Assembly: GCA_016933045.1 (NCBI GenBank)
Contig: JAFGBR010000050.1
Coordinates: 248,001-312,000 of the forward strand
Direction of reading: 5' to 3'
Length of the DNA: 64,000 bases
From: Marinilabiliaceae bacterium
GTDB taxonomy: Bacteria > Bacteroidota > Bacteroidia > Bacteroidales > Marinilabiliaceae
Shown here: piece after piece, positions 17,334 through 26,697 of the stretch
Numbering within the stretch: position 1 is the stretch's first letter
Layout: the number at the start of each line of letters is the position of its first letter
Translations under genes and position numbers: made by a program
Notes under the pieces: generated by a model
The model's input: the letters and a program-made list of their open reading frames with translations, nothing else
Databases searched by the model: none
Told to the model about the DNA's origin: nothing

Positions 17334-18416
17334 TTACTTCAAAGTAATAATGTAATTTTCAATCCTATAGGTATTTACAATTTTTTCCTGTAATGCTTCT
17401 GCCGAAATCAAATCTTTCTCCGAATCAATACTCACCAAATATTTACCATAACGAGGCATAACAAATGCTTCATTAAATCCTTTTCCTTTTAAAATCAAAA
17501 CATACTCATTAGCTGCTTTCTCCGATGAAAAAGTTCCGGCAATAATCTGATATCTGTTTTCATAAGTAATTTCAGCCTCATCAACAGGTTCATCAACAAT
17601 TATATGGGCCGTTGTATCAACCTCAGGCTCAGATACAGTTACAACAATAGGAACTTTTTCTGTAACCACTTCTTTTTCTTTAAATAAGAAATAATAAACT
17701 GTAAAACCTATAACAGGTAACAAAATAAATAACAATGCAAAAAGTATTATTGATCTTTTATTCCTATTACCGTTATTTTCTATTTGTACTTTTTGATTAC
17801 TTTTTTCGGCTTGTGGTTGTGTAACTGATACGGCTGCTTTTGTTGTATCTGTTTTCTTTACAGGTTCTTTCTTAATTATTACCGGATGACCCTTTTCAAC
17901 TGGCTTTGATTTATCTGTTTTCTCGTCCTGATCAATTTGCAATAATTTATCTTTTTTTAATGATCCTGGAATTGGAACGTTTAGCGGTTTATCATCATTA
18001 TTAAAATTTTTCTTATCGTTACCCAGTGACGAATCAATATCAAGCAAATCTTTGGGCTCTTCTTTCTTTGTTATTAAAGAATCAGAAAAAACTGAAGCAA
18101 CATCTTCAGCCTGATGAAAACGCATAATTCCATTAGAATCCTTAGTGAATTTTCCTAAACCATCCAATTTAAATTCACCTGTTTCGTCAAGTTCTTTTTT
18201 TAGTGACTCAACAAACTCATTTACTTCTTTAAGTGCATTAACAGCATCAATACTCTTTTTAGCCGAAATATGATTTACAAGCAAACCATCATTAAAACTT
18301 AAAAAGTTATTGAATAAAACTGAATAACCACCTTCTTTTGAAATAATAAAGGCACCAAAATTTGGAATAATCACACGGTTATTAACCTTTACTAATTCAA
18401 GTATTTCATTTATCAT
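17334..18416 (-). CDS. HU-like domain/SPOR domain transmembrane protein
   Basis: A 360-residue protein with an unusual order of parts. Residues 1 to about 105 resemble the HU-type DNA-binding fold used in Bacteroidota (VNNRVIIPNFGAFIISKEGG, FKLDGLGKFTKDSNG, as in the HU-CCDC81 family). A charged, Lys/Pro-rich linker follows to about 210, then one membrane segment (SIILFALLFILLPVIGF, about 212-233), and a C-terminal SPOR domain (about 285-360, YQIIAGTFSSEKAANEY), which in other proteins binds denuded glycan strands at the division site. So the N-terminal part is cytoplasmic and the SPOR part periplasmic. It may link cell-wall or division sites to something in the cytoplasm. First gene of its group. 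Confidence 0.82.
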   Translation of the reverse strand: MINEILELVKVNNRVIIPNFGAFIISKEGGYSVLFNNFLSFNDGLLVNHISAKKSIDAVNALKEVNEFVESLKKELDETGEFKLDGLGKFTKDSNGIMRFHQAEDVASVFSDSLITKKEEPKDLLDIDSSLGNDKKNFNNDDKPLNVPIPGSLKKDKLLQIDQDEKTDKSKPVEKGHPVIIKKEPVKKTDTTKAAVSVTQPQAEKSNQKVQIENNGNRNKRSIILFALLFILLPVIGFTVYYFLFKEKEVVTEKVPIVVTVSEPEVDTTAHIIVDEPVDEAEITYENRYQIIAGTFSSEKAANEYVLILKGKGFNEAFVMPRYGKYLVSIDSEKDLISAEALQEKIVNTYRIENYIITLK

Positions 18417-18462
18417 GATTGAACTTTGAGTTACACATAATAATCTCTTCGCCCTTCACTCA

Positions 18463-18482
18463 AGGGTATGAAAAAATACCCT
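18463..18482 (-). other. Hairpin in the leader of the HU-like/SPOR gene
   Basis: Arms AGGGTAT and ATACCCT around a 6-nt loop, 47 nt before the start codon. No T-run follows on either strand, so it is not a standard terminator. Role unknown. Confidence 0.35.
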
Positions 18483-18601
18483 ATCCCTAATAATAAATTG
18501 TAAATATAATTCAAATTCGATAAAAGTATACAGGTTAATGAATTCTTTTTGAAAAAGTTCACTTACAATTTATAAAATATCGCCTTAAAACAATTATTTA
18601 A

Positions 18602-19570
18602 TCATTTTTTTCGAAAATAACCAAATGCTCCAACAAGTGTAGGCATTCCAATATTTATTAACCAGGTCAACATTATTGCACTTACAATGGCCATATCATT
18701 CTCAATTACTACACCAAAAATAAAAATCGCTATTGAACCCCGTATGCCAATTTCAGTAAAAATAAATGAAGGTATTATTGTTACTAGCAAATAATATACA
18801 GGAACTAATATTAAATAATCATATATAGATACATTGGGAGCAAAAAAATATAACCATAAAATTACCTGAGCTGAAAAAATAATATATTTAACAACTGTTA
18901 ACACATAAAACCTAATCCATTTTTCAATTGAAACAGATTTAAAGTTTATAAATATTTGACGTTTCCACTTTTTAAAAATATTAAAAATAAAATATCGTAC
19001 TGTTTTAATAATAAATAATAATATAATAAATAATATAGCGCTTAAAAACAAACCCGATTTAAACAAAGAAATTTTTTTAACCAATAATTTTATGTACGAA
19101 TTGTCATTAAAAAAAAAAGCAACTAAACCAATTATAATTATTAAAAAAACTTGATGAAAACTACCTAAATAAGATAATGATATTGCACTAAGTCGTTTGT
19201 TTTTAGGTATATAAATCAATCGCCCAACCGGTTCTCCCAACCTTGAAGGTGTTAAAGTTCCAACTGTACATCCGGCCAATACCTGCACAACGGATATTTT
19301 AAATAATTGCTCGATGCTATTACTTATTAATAAATGCCACTTTTTTGCTTCAATAACAATATTTATAGCAGAAAAAATTAATTGAATAATAACTAAACCA
19401 AAAAACAAATGATAATTACTATGTAAATATTCCAAAAGATTTCCCCAAGCATTAAAACTAATTAGTTTATTAAAAACAAACCAATAAGCCGCTAATCCTA
19501 TTACTAGTAAAAGCCATTTATACAAAAAATTAGTAATACTGCTACTTTGAATTTGATTTGCCATTAACAA
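18602..19570 (-). CDS. LPG_synthase_TM/UPF0104-type membrane protein
   Basis: A 322-residue integral membrane protein with about eight membrane segments, resembling the transmembrane part of lysylphosphatidylglycerol synthases (MprF) and YbhN/AglD-like proteins. The conserved TVGTLTPSRLGEPVGRLIYI near residue 105 and the late IPSFIFTEIGIRGSIAIFIF are the family-typical blocks. These proteins are thought to move or modify lipids; substrate here is unknown. The start overlaps the end of the preceding homologous gene by 29 nt (23 nt if the ATG giving MANQIQ is used), so the two are translationally coupled. Confidence 0.8.
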   Translation of the reverse strand: MLMANQIQSSSITNFLYKWLLLVIGLAAYWFVFNKLISFNAWGNLLEYLHSNYHLFFGLVIIQLIFSAINIVIEAKKWHLLISNSIEQLFKISVVQVLAGCTVGTLTPSRLGEPVGRLIYIPKNKRLSAISLSYLGSFHQVFLIIIIGLVAFFFNDNSYIKLLVKKISLFKSGLFLSAILFIILLFIIKTVRYFIFNIFKKWKRQIFINFKSVSIEKWIRFYVLTVVKYIIFSAQVILWLYFFAPNVSIYDYLILVPVYYLLVTIIPSFIFTEIGIRGSIAIFIFGVVIENDMAIVSAIMLTWLINIGMPTLVGAFGYFRKK

Positions 19571-20531
19571 CTGGTAACACTATTAAACTAATAAGCCCCA
19601 AAACAATAATTAATAGATTTTGAGCACCATGTACCAAAAGTGCAAAAGCATAAGCGGGTTCTTGAGTAACACCATACAATGCAAGCGTTGCAATGACCAT
19701 ACCATGCCAGGCTCCAATACCTCCCTGAACAGGTGCCAACATGCCAATACTCCCGGTGACCAAAATAACTATTCCGGCACTAACATTTAAATTTGAGGTT
19801 TCTTGCATTGCAAAAAAACAGGTGTACTGCATTCCAAAATACATTAACCATATAAAAGCACTATAAAAGAGATAAAACCCTTTACTGTCAATATTTTTTA
19901 CCGATGCAATTCCTTCAATAAACTTGAACCATATACCCTCTATTTTACTAAACATTCCCAATCGAATTGCTATAATTCGAATAATAATAAATAATATAAC
20001 TAATACGGCTATGGCTAAATATAACCAAAACGAAGTAAATACTGATTGTATTTGTGAAAAATCGATATTCTCCGAAAAAAAATTTACTAACAAATTAAAC
20101 TTAATAACAAACGATAAAAGCACCAACAAAACCAAAAACACCAAATCAGTAAGCCTTTCGGTTACAACAGTGCCGGCTAAACGGGTAAACGATATTTTCT
20201 CATACTTACTTAACACACCACATCGAGCCACTTCTCCGGCACGAGGCAGAACCAGATTTGCTATATATCCTACAAAAACAGCCATAAATACATTATACCA
20301 TTTCGTTTTCTTTTCGACTGATTCAATTAACATTTGCCACCTTAAAGATCGGGAGAGATGACTCAAAACCCCTAAAATCAACGATAAAACAATCCACCAA
20401 AAATTAACCCTTGTTTGAATAATATTAAACAAATCCGATAAGTTCTGATCTTTATATATCCATAAAAAAACACCAACTCCAATGCCTAAAAAAAGAATAA
20501 ACTGAACTATTTTTACTATTTTCCTTTTCAA
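19542..20531 (-). CDS. LPG_synthase_TM/UPF0104-type membrane protein
   Basis: A 329-residue paralogue-like partner of the next gene, with about eight membrane segments. It carries the family blocks LPRAGEVARCGVLSKYEKIS (residues about 95-115) and LAPVQGGIGAWHGMVIATLALYG (about 260). Only a TTG start (giving MKRKIVKIVQF) fits; no ATG is in frame close by. Such proteins act in the inner membrane, and a lipid flippase-like or lipid-modifying role is the common guess. It lies head to head with rsmA. Confidence 0.82.
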   Translation of the reverse strand: MKRKIVKIVQFILFLGIGVGVFLWIYKDQNLSDLFNIIQTRVNFWWIVLSLILGVLSHLSRSLRWQMLIESVEKKTKWYNVFMAVFVGYIANLVLPRAGEVARCGVLSKYEKISFTRLAGTVVTERLTDLVFLVLLVLLSFVIKFNLLVNFFSENIDFSQIQSVFTSFWLYLAIAVLVILFIIIRIIAIRLGMFSKIEGIWFKFIEGIASVKNIDSKGFYLFYSAFIWLMYFGMQYTCFFAMQETSNLNVSAGIVILVTGSIGMLAPVQGGIGAWHGMVIATLALYGVTQEPAYAFALLVHGAQNLLIIVLGLISLIVLPVVNGKSNSK

Positions 20532-20599
20532 TATATGAGGTTCTTTATATTTTATACCTTGTTAATTAATTTTTACAACTCCAAATTATCAAATAGTTT

Positions 20600-20607
20600 T
20601 ACCTTTG
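20600..20607 (+). promoter_or_regulatory. Promoter -7 element of rsmA
   Basis: TACCTTTG matches TAnnTTTG in full. It would give a leader of about 80 nt for rsmA. No clear -33 TTTG. Confidence 0.42.
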
Positions 20608-20694
20608 TTGCGTCATTCGACCACAAGTTTAAGAAAGATTGAGATGATGACAAAAAAACCAGCAATTTTATAAAAAGGGAAGGCATATAACATA

Positions 20695-21480
20695 ATGAAC
20701 AAAGTAAGAGCAAAAAAGCACTTAGGACAACATTTTCTGACAGATTTAGGAATCGCACAAAAAATTGTTGATAGTATTTCGTTAGACCATCCAATTTTAG
20801 AAATTGGACCTGGAATGGGTGTTCTGACAAAATTTTTAATCCGTCGTCCCGGTATCGATTTGCATGTTATTGAAATTGATCGTGAATCTGTTGAATATTT
20901 GCAAAATAACTTCCCCGAAATTCGCTCAAAAATAATTAGTGGTGATTTTTTAAAACTCGATTTAAAAAAATTGTTCCCACAATCATTTTCTGTTATAGGT
21001 AATTTACCATATAACATATCGAGTCAAATATTTTTTAAGGTTTTAGAAAATCGCAATCAGGTTCCCGAACTAGTTGCTATGATACAAAAAGAGGTTGCTC
21101 AAAGAATAGCATCAGCCCCAAAATGTAAAGAATATGGCATTTTAAGTGTACTATTGCAAGCCTACTATGATATTGAATATTTATTTACAGTACACGAACA
21201 TGTTTTTTCACCTCCACCTAAAGTCAAATCTGCTGTTATACGATTGCGAAGAAATAACAGAGAATCGCTTGGATGCAACGAAACACTGTTTAAACAAGTT
21301 GTAAAAACAACATTTAATCAACGACGAAAAGCAATAAGAAACTCAATAAAAGCAATTTCATTTAACAGGGAAGCAATTGTTGACCATCTTTTATTAACAA
21401 AAAGACCAGAGCATCTTTCTGTCGATGAATTTGTTGAATTAACAAACCTTGTTGAACAAAACCCATTGAGAGATAGATAA
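20695..21480 (+). CDS. rsmA: 16S rRNA dimethyladenosine transferase
   Basis: RsmA (KsgA) dimethylates two adjacent adenines in the last hairpin of 16S rRNA during small-subunit assembly. Evidence: the N-terminal KKHLGQHFLTD, the SAM motif LEIGPGMGVLTKFL, acidic motif HVIEIDRESVEYL, the catalytic NLPYNISSQIFF (NLPY), and a C-terminal VFSPPPKVKSAVIRL segment. Length 261 aa is normal. Followed by mgtE after 31 nt, probably on one transcript. Confidence 0.97.
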   Translation: MNKVRAKKHLGQHFLTDLGIAQKIVDSISLDHPILEIGPGMGVLTKFLIRRPGIDLHVIEIDRESVEYLQNNFPEIRSKIISGDFLKLDLKKLFPQSFSVIGNLPYNISSQIFFKVLENRNQVPELVAMIQKEVAQRIASAPKCKEYGILSVLLQAYYDIEYLFTVHEHVFSPPPKVKSAVIRLRRNNRESLGCNETLFKQVVKTTFNQRRKAIRNSIKAISFNREAIVDHLLLTKRPEHLSVDEFVELTNLVEQNPLRDR

Positions 21481-21511
21481 TTAAATACTTAACCCGCAAT
21501 TTGGTATTGCT

Positions 21512-22876
21512 ATGGCACAATTCGAATTAACCCGCGAGTACATCGATAATCTAAAAACCCTAATAGAGCAAAAAGATGAAACTGCCATATCCGATCTATT
21601 AAACGATCTGCATCCGGCCGATATTGCCGAAGTCTATGAAGAACTTCAACTAGATGAAGCCAAATATATCTATTTTCTTTTAGATGATGACAAGGCTGCC
21701 GATGTTATTACAGAATTAGAAGAAGAAGATCGTCGGAAATTTCTTGAGAGTTTACCGAGCGAAGTAATAGCAAAAAGATTCATCGACCGCATGGACTCCG
21801 ATGATGCAGCCGATGTTTTAGGTGAACTTGATGCCGACACTCAACAGGAGGTACTATCGCATATTGAGGACATTGCAACTGCCGGAGACATTGCCGACCT
21901 TTTAACCTACGATGAAGATACTGCCGGGGGTATAATGGCAAAAGAGCTCATTAAGGTTAAAGAAAACTGGAGCATACCAACCTGTTTAAGGAGTATGCGA
22001 AAACAAGCCGAAGAAGTTGACGAGATTTATTACGTATATGTTATTGATTCAAACGGTGTTTTAAAAGGAACACTTTCGTTAAAAAAGATGCTGCTAAGCC
22101 CTCCAGAGGCAAAAATAAAAGATATTTTAAACGACGATGTAATATCAATACGAGTTGATGCAAAACAAGAAGAGGTTAGTAATATAATGGATAAATACGA
22201 CCTCGTAGCACTACCTGTTGTAGATGGAGTAGGGCGACTGGTTGGTCGAATTACAATTGACGATGTTGTTGATGTAATTCGCGAAGAAGCTGAAAAGGAT
22301 TACCAATTAGCTTCTGGTATTACCGAAGACGTTGAGATATCTGACAGTGTTTGGGTTCACACTCGAGCCAGGGTTCCCTGGCTATTAATAGGAATGGTTG
22401 GCGGTATATTAGGTTCACGTGTTGTTGGAGGTTTCGGAAACTTACTTGCAAATCATTCACAATTATCCTATTTTATGCCACTAATTGCCGCAATGGGTGG
22501 TAATGTAGGTATACAATCATCTGCTATTGTAGTTCAATCATTAGCTAGTGGATCTATGGGTATTGATACAACATGGGGCAAACTGTTTAAAGAATTTGCT
22601 ATTGCTTTATTAAATGCCTCTTTTTTGTCATTAATTGTATTAGGATTCAACTACTTCGTTGGCGAAGAATTAGCTCTAACTTTTACTGTTTCCTTTGCAA
22701 TGTTTTCAGTAGTTATTCTTGCATCATTATTCGGAACATTTATTCCATTGTTTTTAAAACGAATAAAAATTGATCCTGCTGTTGCTACAGGTCCATTCGT
22801 TACCACAATGAATGATATTATGGGAATGTTTATTTACTTAACTATTGCGACTTTATTATATAGCTTATTTTTTTAA
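21512..22876 (+). CDS. mgtE: Magnesium transporter MgtE
   Basis: A 454-residue MgtE. The N-terminal superhelical domain (about 1-130) has the repeated LHPADIAEVYEELQ-type helices; two CBS domains follow (about 135-260, with YDEDTAGGIMAKELI and DDVVDVIREEAEKDYQ), then the connecting helix and five membrane segments (about 285-454) with the pore-lining PLIAAMGGNVGIQSSAIVVQ and FVTTMNDIMG segments. The N and CBS domains sense cytoplasmic Mg2+ and close the channel. It ends in a strong terminator. Confidence 0.96.
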   Translation: MAQFELTREYIDNLKTLIEQKDETAISDLLNDLHPADIAEVYEELQLDEAKYIYFLLDDDKAADVITELEEEDRRKFLESLPSEVIAKRFIDRMDSDDAADVLGELDADTQQEVLSHIEDIATAGDIADLLTYDEDTAGGIMAKELIKVKENWSIPTCLRSMRKQAEEVDEIYYVYVIDSNGVLKGTLSLKKMLLSPPEAKIKDILNDDVISIRVDAKQEEVSNIMDKYDLVALPVVDGVGRLVGRITIDDVVDVIREEAEKDYQLASGITEDVEISDSVWVHTRARVPWLLIGMVGGILGSRVVGGFGNLLANHSQLSYFMPLIAAMGGNVGIQSSAIVVQSLASGSMGIDTTWGKLFKEFAIALLNASFLSLIVLGFNYFVGEELALTFTVSFAMFSVVILASLFGTFIPLFLKRIKIDPAVATGPFVTTMNDIMGMFIYLTIATLLYSLFF

Positions 22877-22877
22877 T

Positions 22878-22907
22878 AAAAAGCCATCAAAATCAGATGG
22901 CTTTTTT
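22878..22907 (+). terminator. Terminator of mgtE
   Basis: 11-bp stem AAAAAGCCATC/GATGGCTTTTT with a 7-nt loop and a six-T run, two bases after the mgtE stop. Confidence 0.92.
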
Positions 22908-22967
22908 AGTTTTTTTATTACTATATTTACAACTATTAAAGGTCTGTTTATCTAACAAACTACTAAA

Positions 22968-23045
22968 ATGAAAAGTTACATTGCAACCACAAATATGTGC
23001 TAGCTGCCAGGCTGTTAAAGCACATTGTTAGTATGTAACTTTTTT
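22968..23045 (+). promoter_or_regulatory. Candidate leader-peptide attenuator before the MATE gene
   Basis: An 11-bp outer stem (AAAAGTTACAT 22971-22981 with ATGTAACTTTT 23033-23043), followed at once by T-run to 23045, encloses an inner 7-bp stem (ATGTGCT 22995-23001 with AGCACAT 23019-23025). A 11-residue reading frame, ATG at 22968 to TAG at 23003 (MKSYIATTNMC), covers the left arms of both stems. A ribosome on it would stop the hairpin from forming. This is what a translation-controlled transcription attenuator looks like; a ligand-binding RNA is the other option. A near -7 element TATATTTA lies upstream at about 22922. Function inferred only. Confidence 0.45.
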
Positions 23046-23068
23046 AAAAATTTTTCAAAGCCTTTAGT

Positions 23069-24478
23069 ATGTCTCAAAAAGAAAATAATAACTCATTATT
23101 AATTAATCAGTTTAAAGTTATATGGCGCGAATTTATTGAAGCCATGAACGGTTCCGATCGTGATTTTACGCAGATACCGTTGCGGAGTGCTGTTTTTTTA
23201 CTAGCAGTTCCAATGGTTGTGGAGATGATTATGGAGTCTGTTTTTGCATTGGTCGATATCTATTTTGTATCGCAGTTAGGAGCCGATGCTGTTGCTACCG
23301 TAGGCATTACCGAATCACTTATGACATTAATGTATGCACTTGCTTTTGGGTTGAGTACCGCCACAACAGCATTGGTTTCGCGAAGAATAGGAGAAAAAAG
23401 AAAAAAACTTGCATCCCTTGAAGCAACACAAGCTATTATAACAGCTATTTCGATATCATTAATAATAATGATACCCGGTATTGTTTATGCATCTGAAATG
23501 CTTGAGTTGATGGGTGCATCATTATTTTCAGTTGATCATTATAGTTCGTACCCGGCAATTATGTTTGGTGGTAATATTGTTATTATGTTACTATTTGTTA
23601 ATAATGCCATTTTTAGAGGTGCCGGAGATGCCGCTATTGCAATGAAAGTATTGATTATTGGGAATGTATTAAATATTGCATTAGACCCAATATTGATTCA
23701 TTATTATGGAATAGCAGGAGCAGCTATTGCAACTAATATTGGACGAGGAGTTGCTGTAATTTTTCAATTTTATGTATTAATATGGGGTTCATCGCATGTA
23801 AACATTAAGGGACTTAGATTTATTCCTGACTGGAAAAGGATAAGGCACATTATTAGTATTTCGTTAGGGGGTATCGCTCAATCGTTAATAGCTACTATGA
23901 GTTGGGTGTTTATGATGCGCTTGATGGCTCGTTTTGGCAGTAATGTGGTTGCCGGCTATACTATTGCCATTCGAATGGTTGTGTTTGCCATTTTACCTTC
24001 GTGGGGGTTAAGTAATGCCGCATCAACACTTGTTGGTCAAAATTTAGGAGCAGACAGACCCGATCGTGCTGAAAGAATAGTTTGGAGAATATCAATTATT
24101 AACACAATTGGATTGGGGTTAATTGGTATTATATTATCATTAATACCAGATGTATTCATCAGCTTTTTTACTAATGACAGTCTAATTATTGAAGCAGGTG
24201 AAATAAGTCTAAGAATTATTTCTTATGGTTTTGCCTTTTATGGTTTGGGAATGGTAATGACACAAGCCTTTAACGGAGCAGGAGATACCATTACACCAAC
24301 ACGTGTTAATGTTGTTGCATTTTGGATTATAGAAATTCCATTGGCCTGGGTATTATCAAGTAAAACAGGCTTAAATGAAACAGGTGTTTATTATGGGATA
24401 ATTATCGCTGAGTCATTTTTAGCACTTTATGCTTTTATACTTTTTAGGAAAGGAAAATGGAAAGTTAAAAAAGTATAA
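23069..24478 (+). CDS. MATE family efflux transporter
   Basis: A 469-residue protein with twelve predicted membrane segments in two similar halves, of the MATE family (NorM/DinF superfamily). It exports drugs or metabolites, using Na+ or H+. Family blocks: AVPMVVEMIMESVFALVDIY near residue 50, with the related second-half segment SLGGIAQSLIATMSWVFMM near 265, and the GAGDAAIAMK and GAGDTITPTRVN pairs. The substrate cannot be read from sequence. The gene has its own leader with a terminator-like hairpin and lies after the mgtE terminator, so it is an independently controlled unit. Confidence 0.93.
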   Translation: MSQKENNNSLLINQFKVIWREFIEAMNGSDRDFTQIPLRSAVFLLAVPMVVEMIMESVFALVDIYFVSQLGADAVATVGITESLMTLMYALAFGLSTATTALVSRRIGEKRKKLASLEATQAIITAISISLIIMIPGIVYASEMLELMGASLFSVDHYSSYPAIMFGGNIVIMLLFVNNAIFRGAGDAAIAMKVLIIGNVLNIALDPILIHYYGIAGAAIATNIGRGVAVIFQFYVLIWGSSHVNIKGLRFIPDWKRIRHIISISLGGIAQSLIATMSWVFMMRLMARFGSNVVAGYTIAIRMVVFAILPSWGLSNAASTLVGQNLGADRPDRAERIVWRISIINTIGLGLIGIILSLIPDVFISFFTNDSLIIEAGEISLRIISYGFAFYGLGMVMTQAFNGAGDTITPTRVNVVAFWIIEIPLAWVLSSKTGLNETGVYYGIIIAESFLALYAFILFRKGKWKVKKV

Positions 24479-24521
24479 TGCTTATTTTTTATGATTTAAA
24501 CGCATAAAATATCATTGATAA

Positions 24522-24529
24522 TAACTTTG
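24522..24529 (+). promoter_or_regulatory. Promoter -7 element of the CPA2 antiporter gene
   Basis: TAACTTTG, a full TAnnTTTG match about 48 nt before the ATG. No convincing -33 element. Confidence 0.42.
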
Positions 24530-24577
24530 TTGGGTTCTTAAATTCTTTTCTCTTAAGGCAACTTTCATTAAAAAAGT

Positions 24578-26629
24578 ATGGATATAATAAAACATCTAAT
24601 AGAAGAGTTTCAATTACCACTTAAAAACCCGGTTCTTGTTTTTTCCCTTATACTTTTAATAATATTAATGGCTCCAATAATTTTCCGAAAATTAAAGGCA
24701 CCAGGTATTATTGGGTTAATTTTATCAGGTGTGGTTATTGGCCCTCATGGGTTAAATTTGTTGGAAGAAAATTCGGCCGTGCAACTTTTCTCTACTATTG
24801 GTTTATTGTATTTGATGTTTCAGGCAGGCTTGGAACTTGATATGGGGGAATTTATAAGAAACCGTCATCGAAGTATTGTATTTGGCATTCTCACTTTTAT
24901 GGTTCCCATGACTATTGGATTTATTGTTTGTTATTATCTGCTTGGATATAATATTGCAACCAGCCTTTTAACAACAAGTATGTTTGCAACACACACATTG
25001 GTTACCTATCCAATAATTAATAAGTATGGGTTATCGAAAGATCAGGCGGTTGCAATAACTATTGGGGGAACCATAATTACCGATACCGCAGTTCTGATTC
25101 TTTTGGCTGTAATTGAAGGAGCAACACAAAATGATTTATCGGGCAGTTTGTTCATTAAACTAAGCATATCGCTCACATTATTCTCGCTCATAATATTCTT
25201 CTTGATTCCTCGACTTGCCAAATGGTTTTTTAGTCGTTTGGAATCGGAACGAACATCGCATTATATTTTTGTGTTGGCAATAGTTTTTTTTGCTGCTTTT
25301 TTATCGGAAGTTGCTGGGGTAGAACCAATTATTGGTGCATTTATGGCAGGTTTGGCATTGAACCGTTTAGTACCACACACATCATCGTTGATGAATAGGC
25401 TTGAGTTCGTAGGGAGTGCCATTTTTATTCCTTTTTTCTTAATAAGTGTGGGAATGTTGGTTGATGTTAATGCGATTATTAATAATCCGAGAGCCTGGAT
25501 AGTGGCAATTGTTCTTTCGGCAGTTGCGCTAAGTACAAAATGGGTTGCTGCCTGGATTACCCAGCTTTTATTTGGTTATTCTGGTACCCAGCGGCAAATA
25601 ATTTTCGGGCTTAGTAGTTCACGTGCTGCAGCAACGTTGGCGGTTATTACAGCCGGTCATAATTTAGGAATTGTTAATGACATAATACTTAATGGTACAA
25701 TTATATTAATACTAGTAACCTGTTTATTTTCTGCAATTATTACAGAAAAAGCAGCAAATAAATTAGTTTTGGAAGAAGATACACCTGATGTAAGAGAACA
25801 AGATTTTAACGAGGAAGAATCTATTCTTATACCGGTAGCTAATTTTAATAATTTAGAACATTTGATTGATGTTACAGGACTGATACAAGATGACAAACCT
25901 CAATCTCCGATTCATCTGCTTTCGGTAGTACGAAATGATAATATGGCAGAGTTGAATATGGCAAAAACACGCAGAAAGCTTGAGCAGTCTGCTCGTTATG
26001 CTGCAGCTGCCGAAACAAAAACCCATTCATTAGTTAGAATTGATATAAATATAGCACATGCTATTATAAGGACTTCAAAGGAGATATCTGCAACAACAAT
26101 TGTAATGGGATGGCCTGGAAAAACTACACTAATTGATAAATTTTTCGGACATAAAACTGATAATATTATTGAAAATTTCGATAAGAATATTTTTATGTGT
26201 AACCTTAAACAACCATTTAATACACATAATAAAATAAGGTTGGTTTGTCCCCCTTTGGCCGAAACAAACCGTGGATTTCATTACTGGTTAAAGAAAATTT
26301 TTTCGTTGTCGCGGAATCTTAAGCTGCCCATTGAGTTTTATTGTACAATACTTACCCGAACATTCATTCAATTATATATTAAAAATAATAAAGTAAAAGG
26401 AAGTGTTAATTTTAGTGAGATAAATGGATTGAACAATTTTTTAAATTATTCGCATCAAATAAAAGCAAATGAGATATTAATTGTTGTATCTGCACGAAAA
26501 GGCAGTTCATCTTACCAAAACGAAATTGAGTTTATTCATAAAAAAATGGATAATCATACCGATAACACATCAATGATATTAATATATCCAATGAAAGAGT
26601 CAAATGATGTTTATAGTGGGATAAATTAA
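24578..26629 (+). CDS. CPA2-type cation/proton antiporter with Usp-like tail
   Basis: A 683-residue protein. Residues 1 to about 395 form the Na+/H+ exchanger domain of the CPA2 (Kef/GerN) type, with about twelve membrane segments: LKAPGIIGLILSGVVIGPHG, LYLMFQAGLELDM and EPIIGAFMAGLALNR are typical. The remaining ~285 residues are soluble and appear to hold one or two universal-stress-like domains (SPIHLLSVVRNDN, then ATTIVMGWPGKTT) without an RCK/TrkA-N domain. It should exchange monovalent cations and protons across the inner membrane; ion choice unknown. Single-gene unit, converging with the peptidase gene. Confidence 0.88.
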   Translation: MDIIKHLIEEFQLPLKNPVLVFSLILLIILMAPIIFRKLKAPGIIGLILSGVVIGPHGLNLLEENSAVQLFSTIGLLYLMFQAGLELDMGEFIRNRHRSIVFGILTFMVPMTIGFIVCYYLLGYNIATSLLTTSMFATHTLVTYPIINKYGLSKDQAVAITIGGTIITDTAVLILLAVIEGATQNDLSGSLFIKLSISLTLFSLIIFFLIPRLAKWFFSRLESERTSHYIFVLAIVFFAAFLSEVAGVEPIIGAFMAGLALNRLVPHTSSLMNRLEFVGSAIFIPFFLISVGMLVDVNAIINNPRAWIVAIVLSAVALSTKWVAAWITQLLFGYSGTQRQIIFGLSSSRAAATLAVITAGHNLGIVNDIILNGTIILILVTCLFSAIITEKAANKLVLEEDTPDVREQDFNEEESILIPVANFNNLEHLIDVTGLIQDDKPQSPIHLLSVVRNDNMAELNMAKTRRKLEQSARYAAAAETKTHSLVRIDINIAHAIIRTSKEISATTIVMGWPGKTTLIDKFFGHKTDNIIENFDKNIFMCNLKQPFNTHNKIRLVCPPLAETNRGFHYWLKKIFSLSRNLKLPIEFYCTILTRTFIQLYIKNNKVKGSVNFSEINGLNNFLNYSHQIKANEILIVVSARKGSSSYQNEIEFIHKKMDNHTDNTSMILIYPMKESNDVYSGIN

Positions 26630-26697
26630 AGGATAATAAAACATATTTAAAATTAAAAATTATTAGACTACTTTATTAAACATCAAGGCTAATTTTG

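Noticed and set aside
18463-18482. Hairpin as terminator
   Set aside because: No T-run on either strand, and no gene ends just before it.
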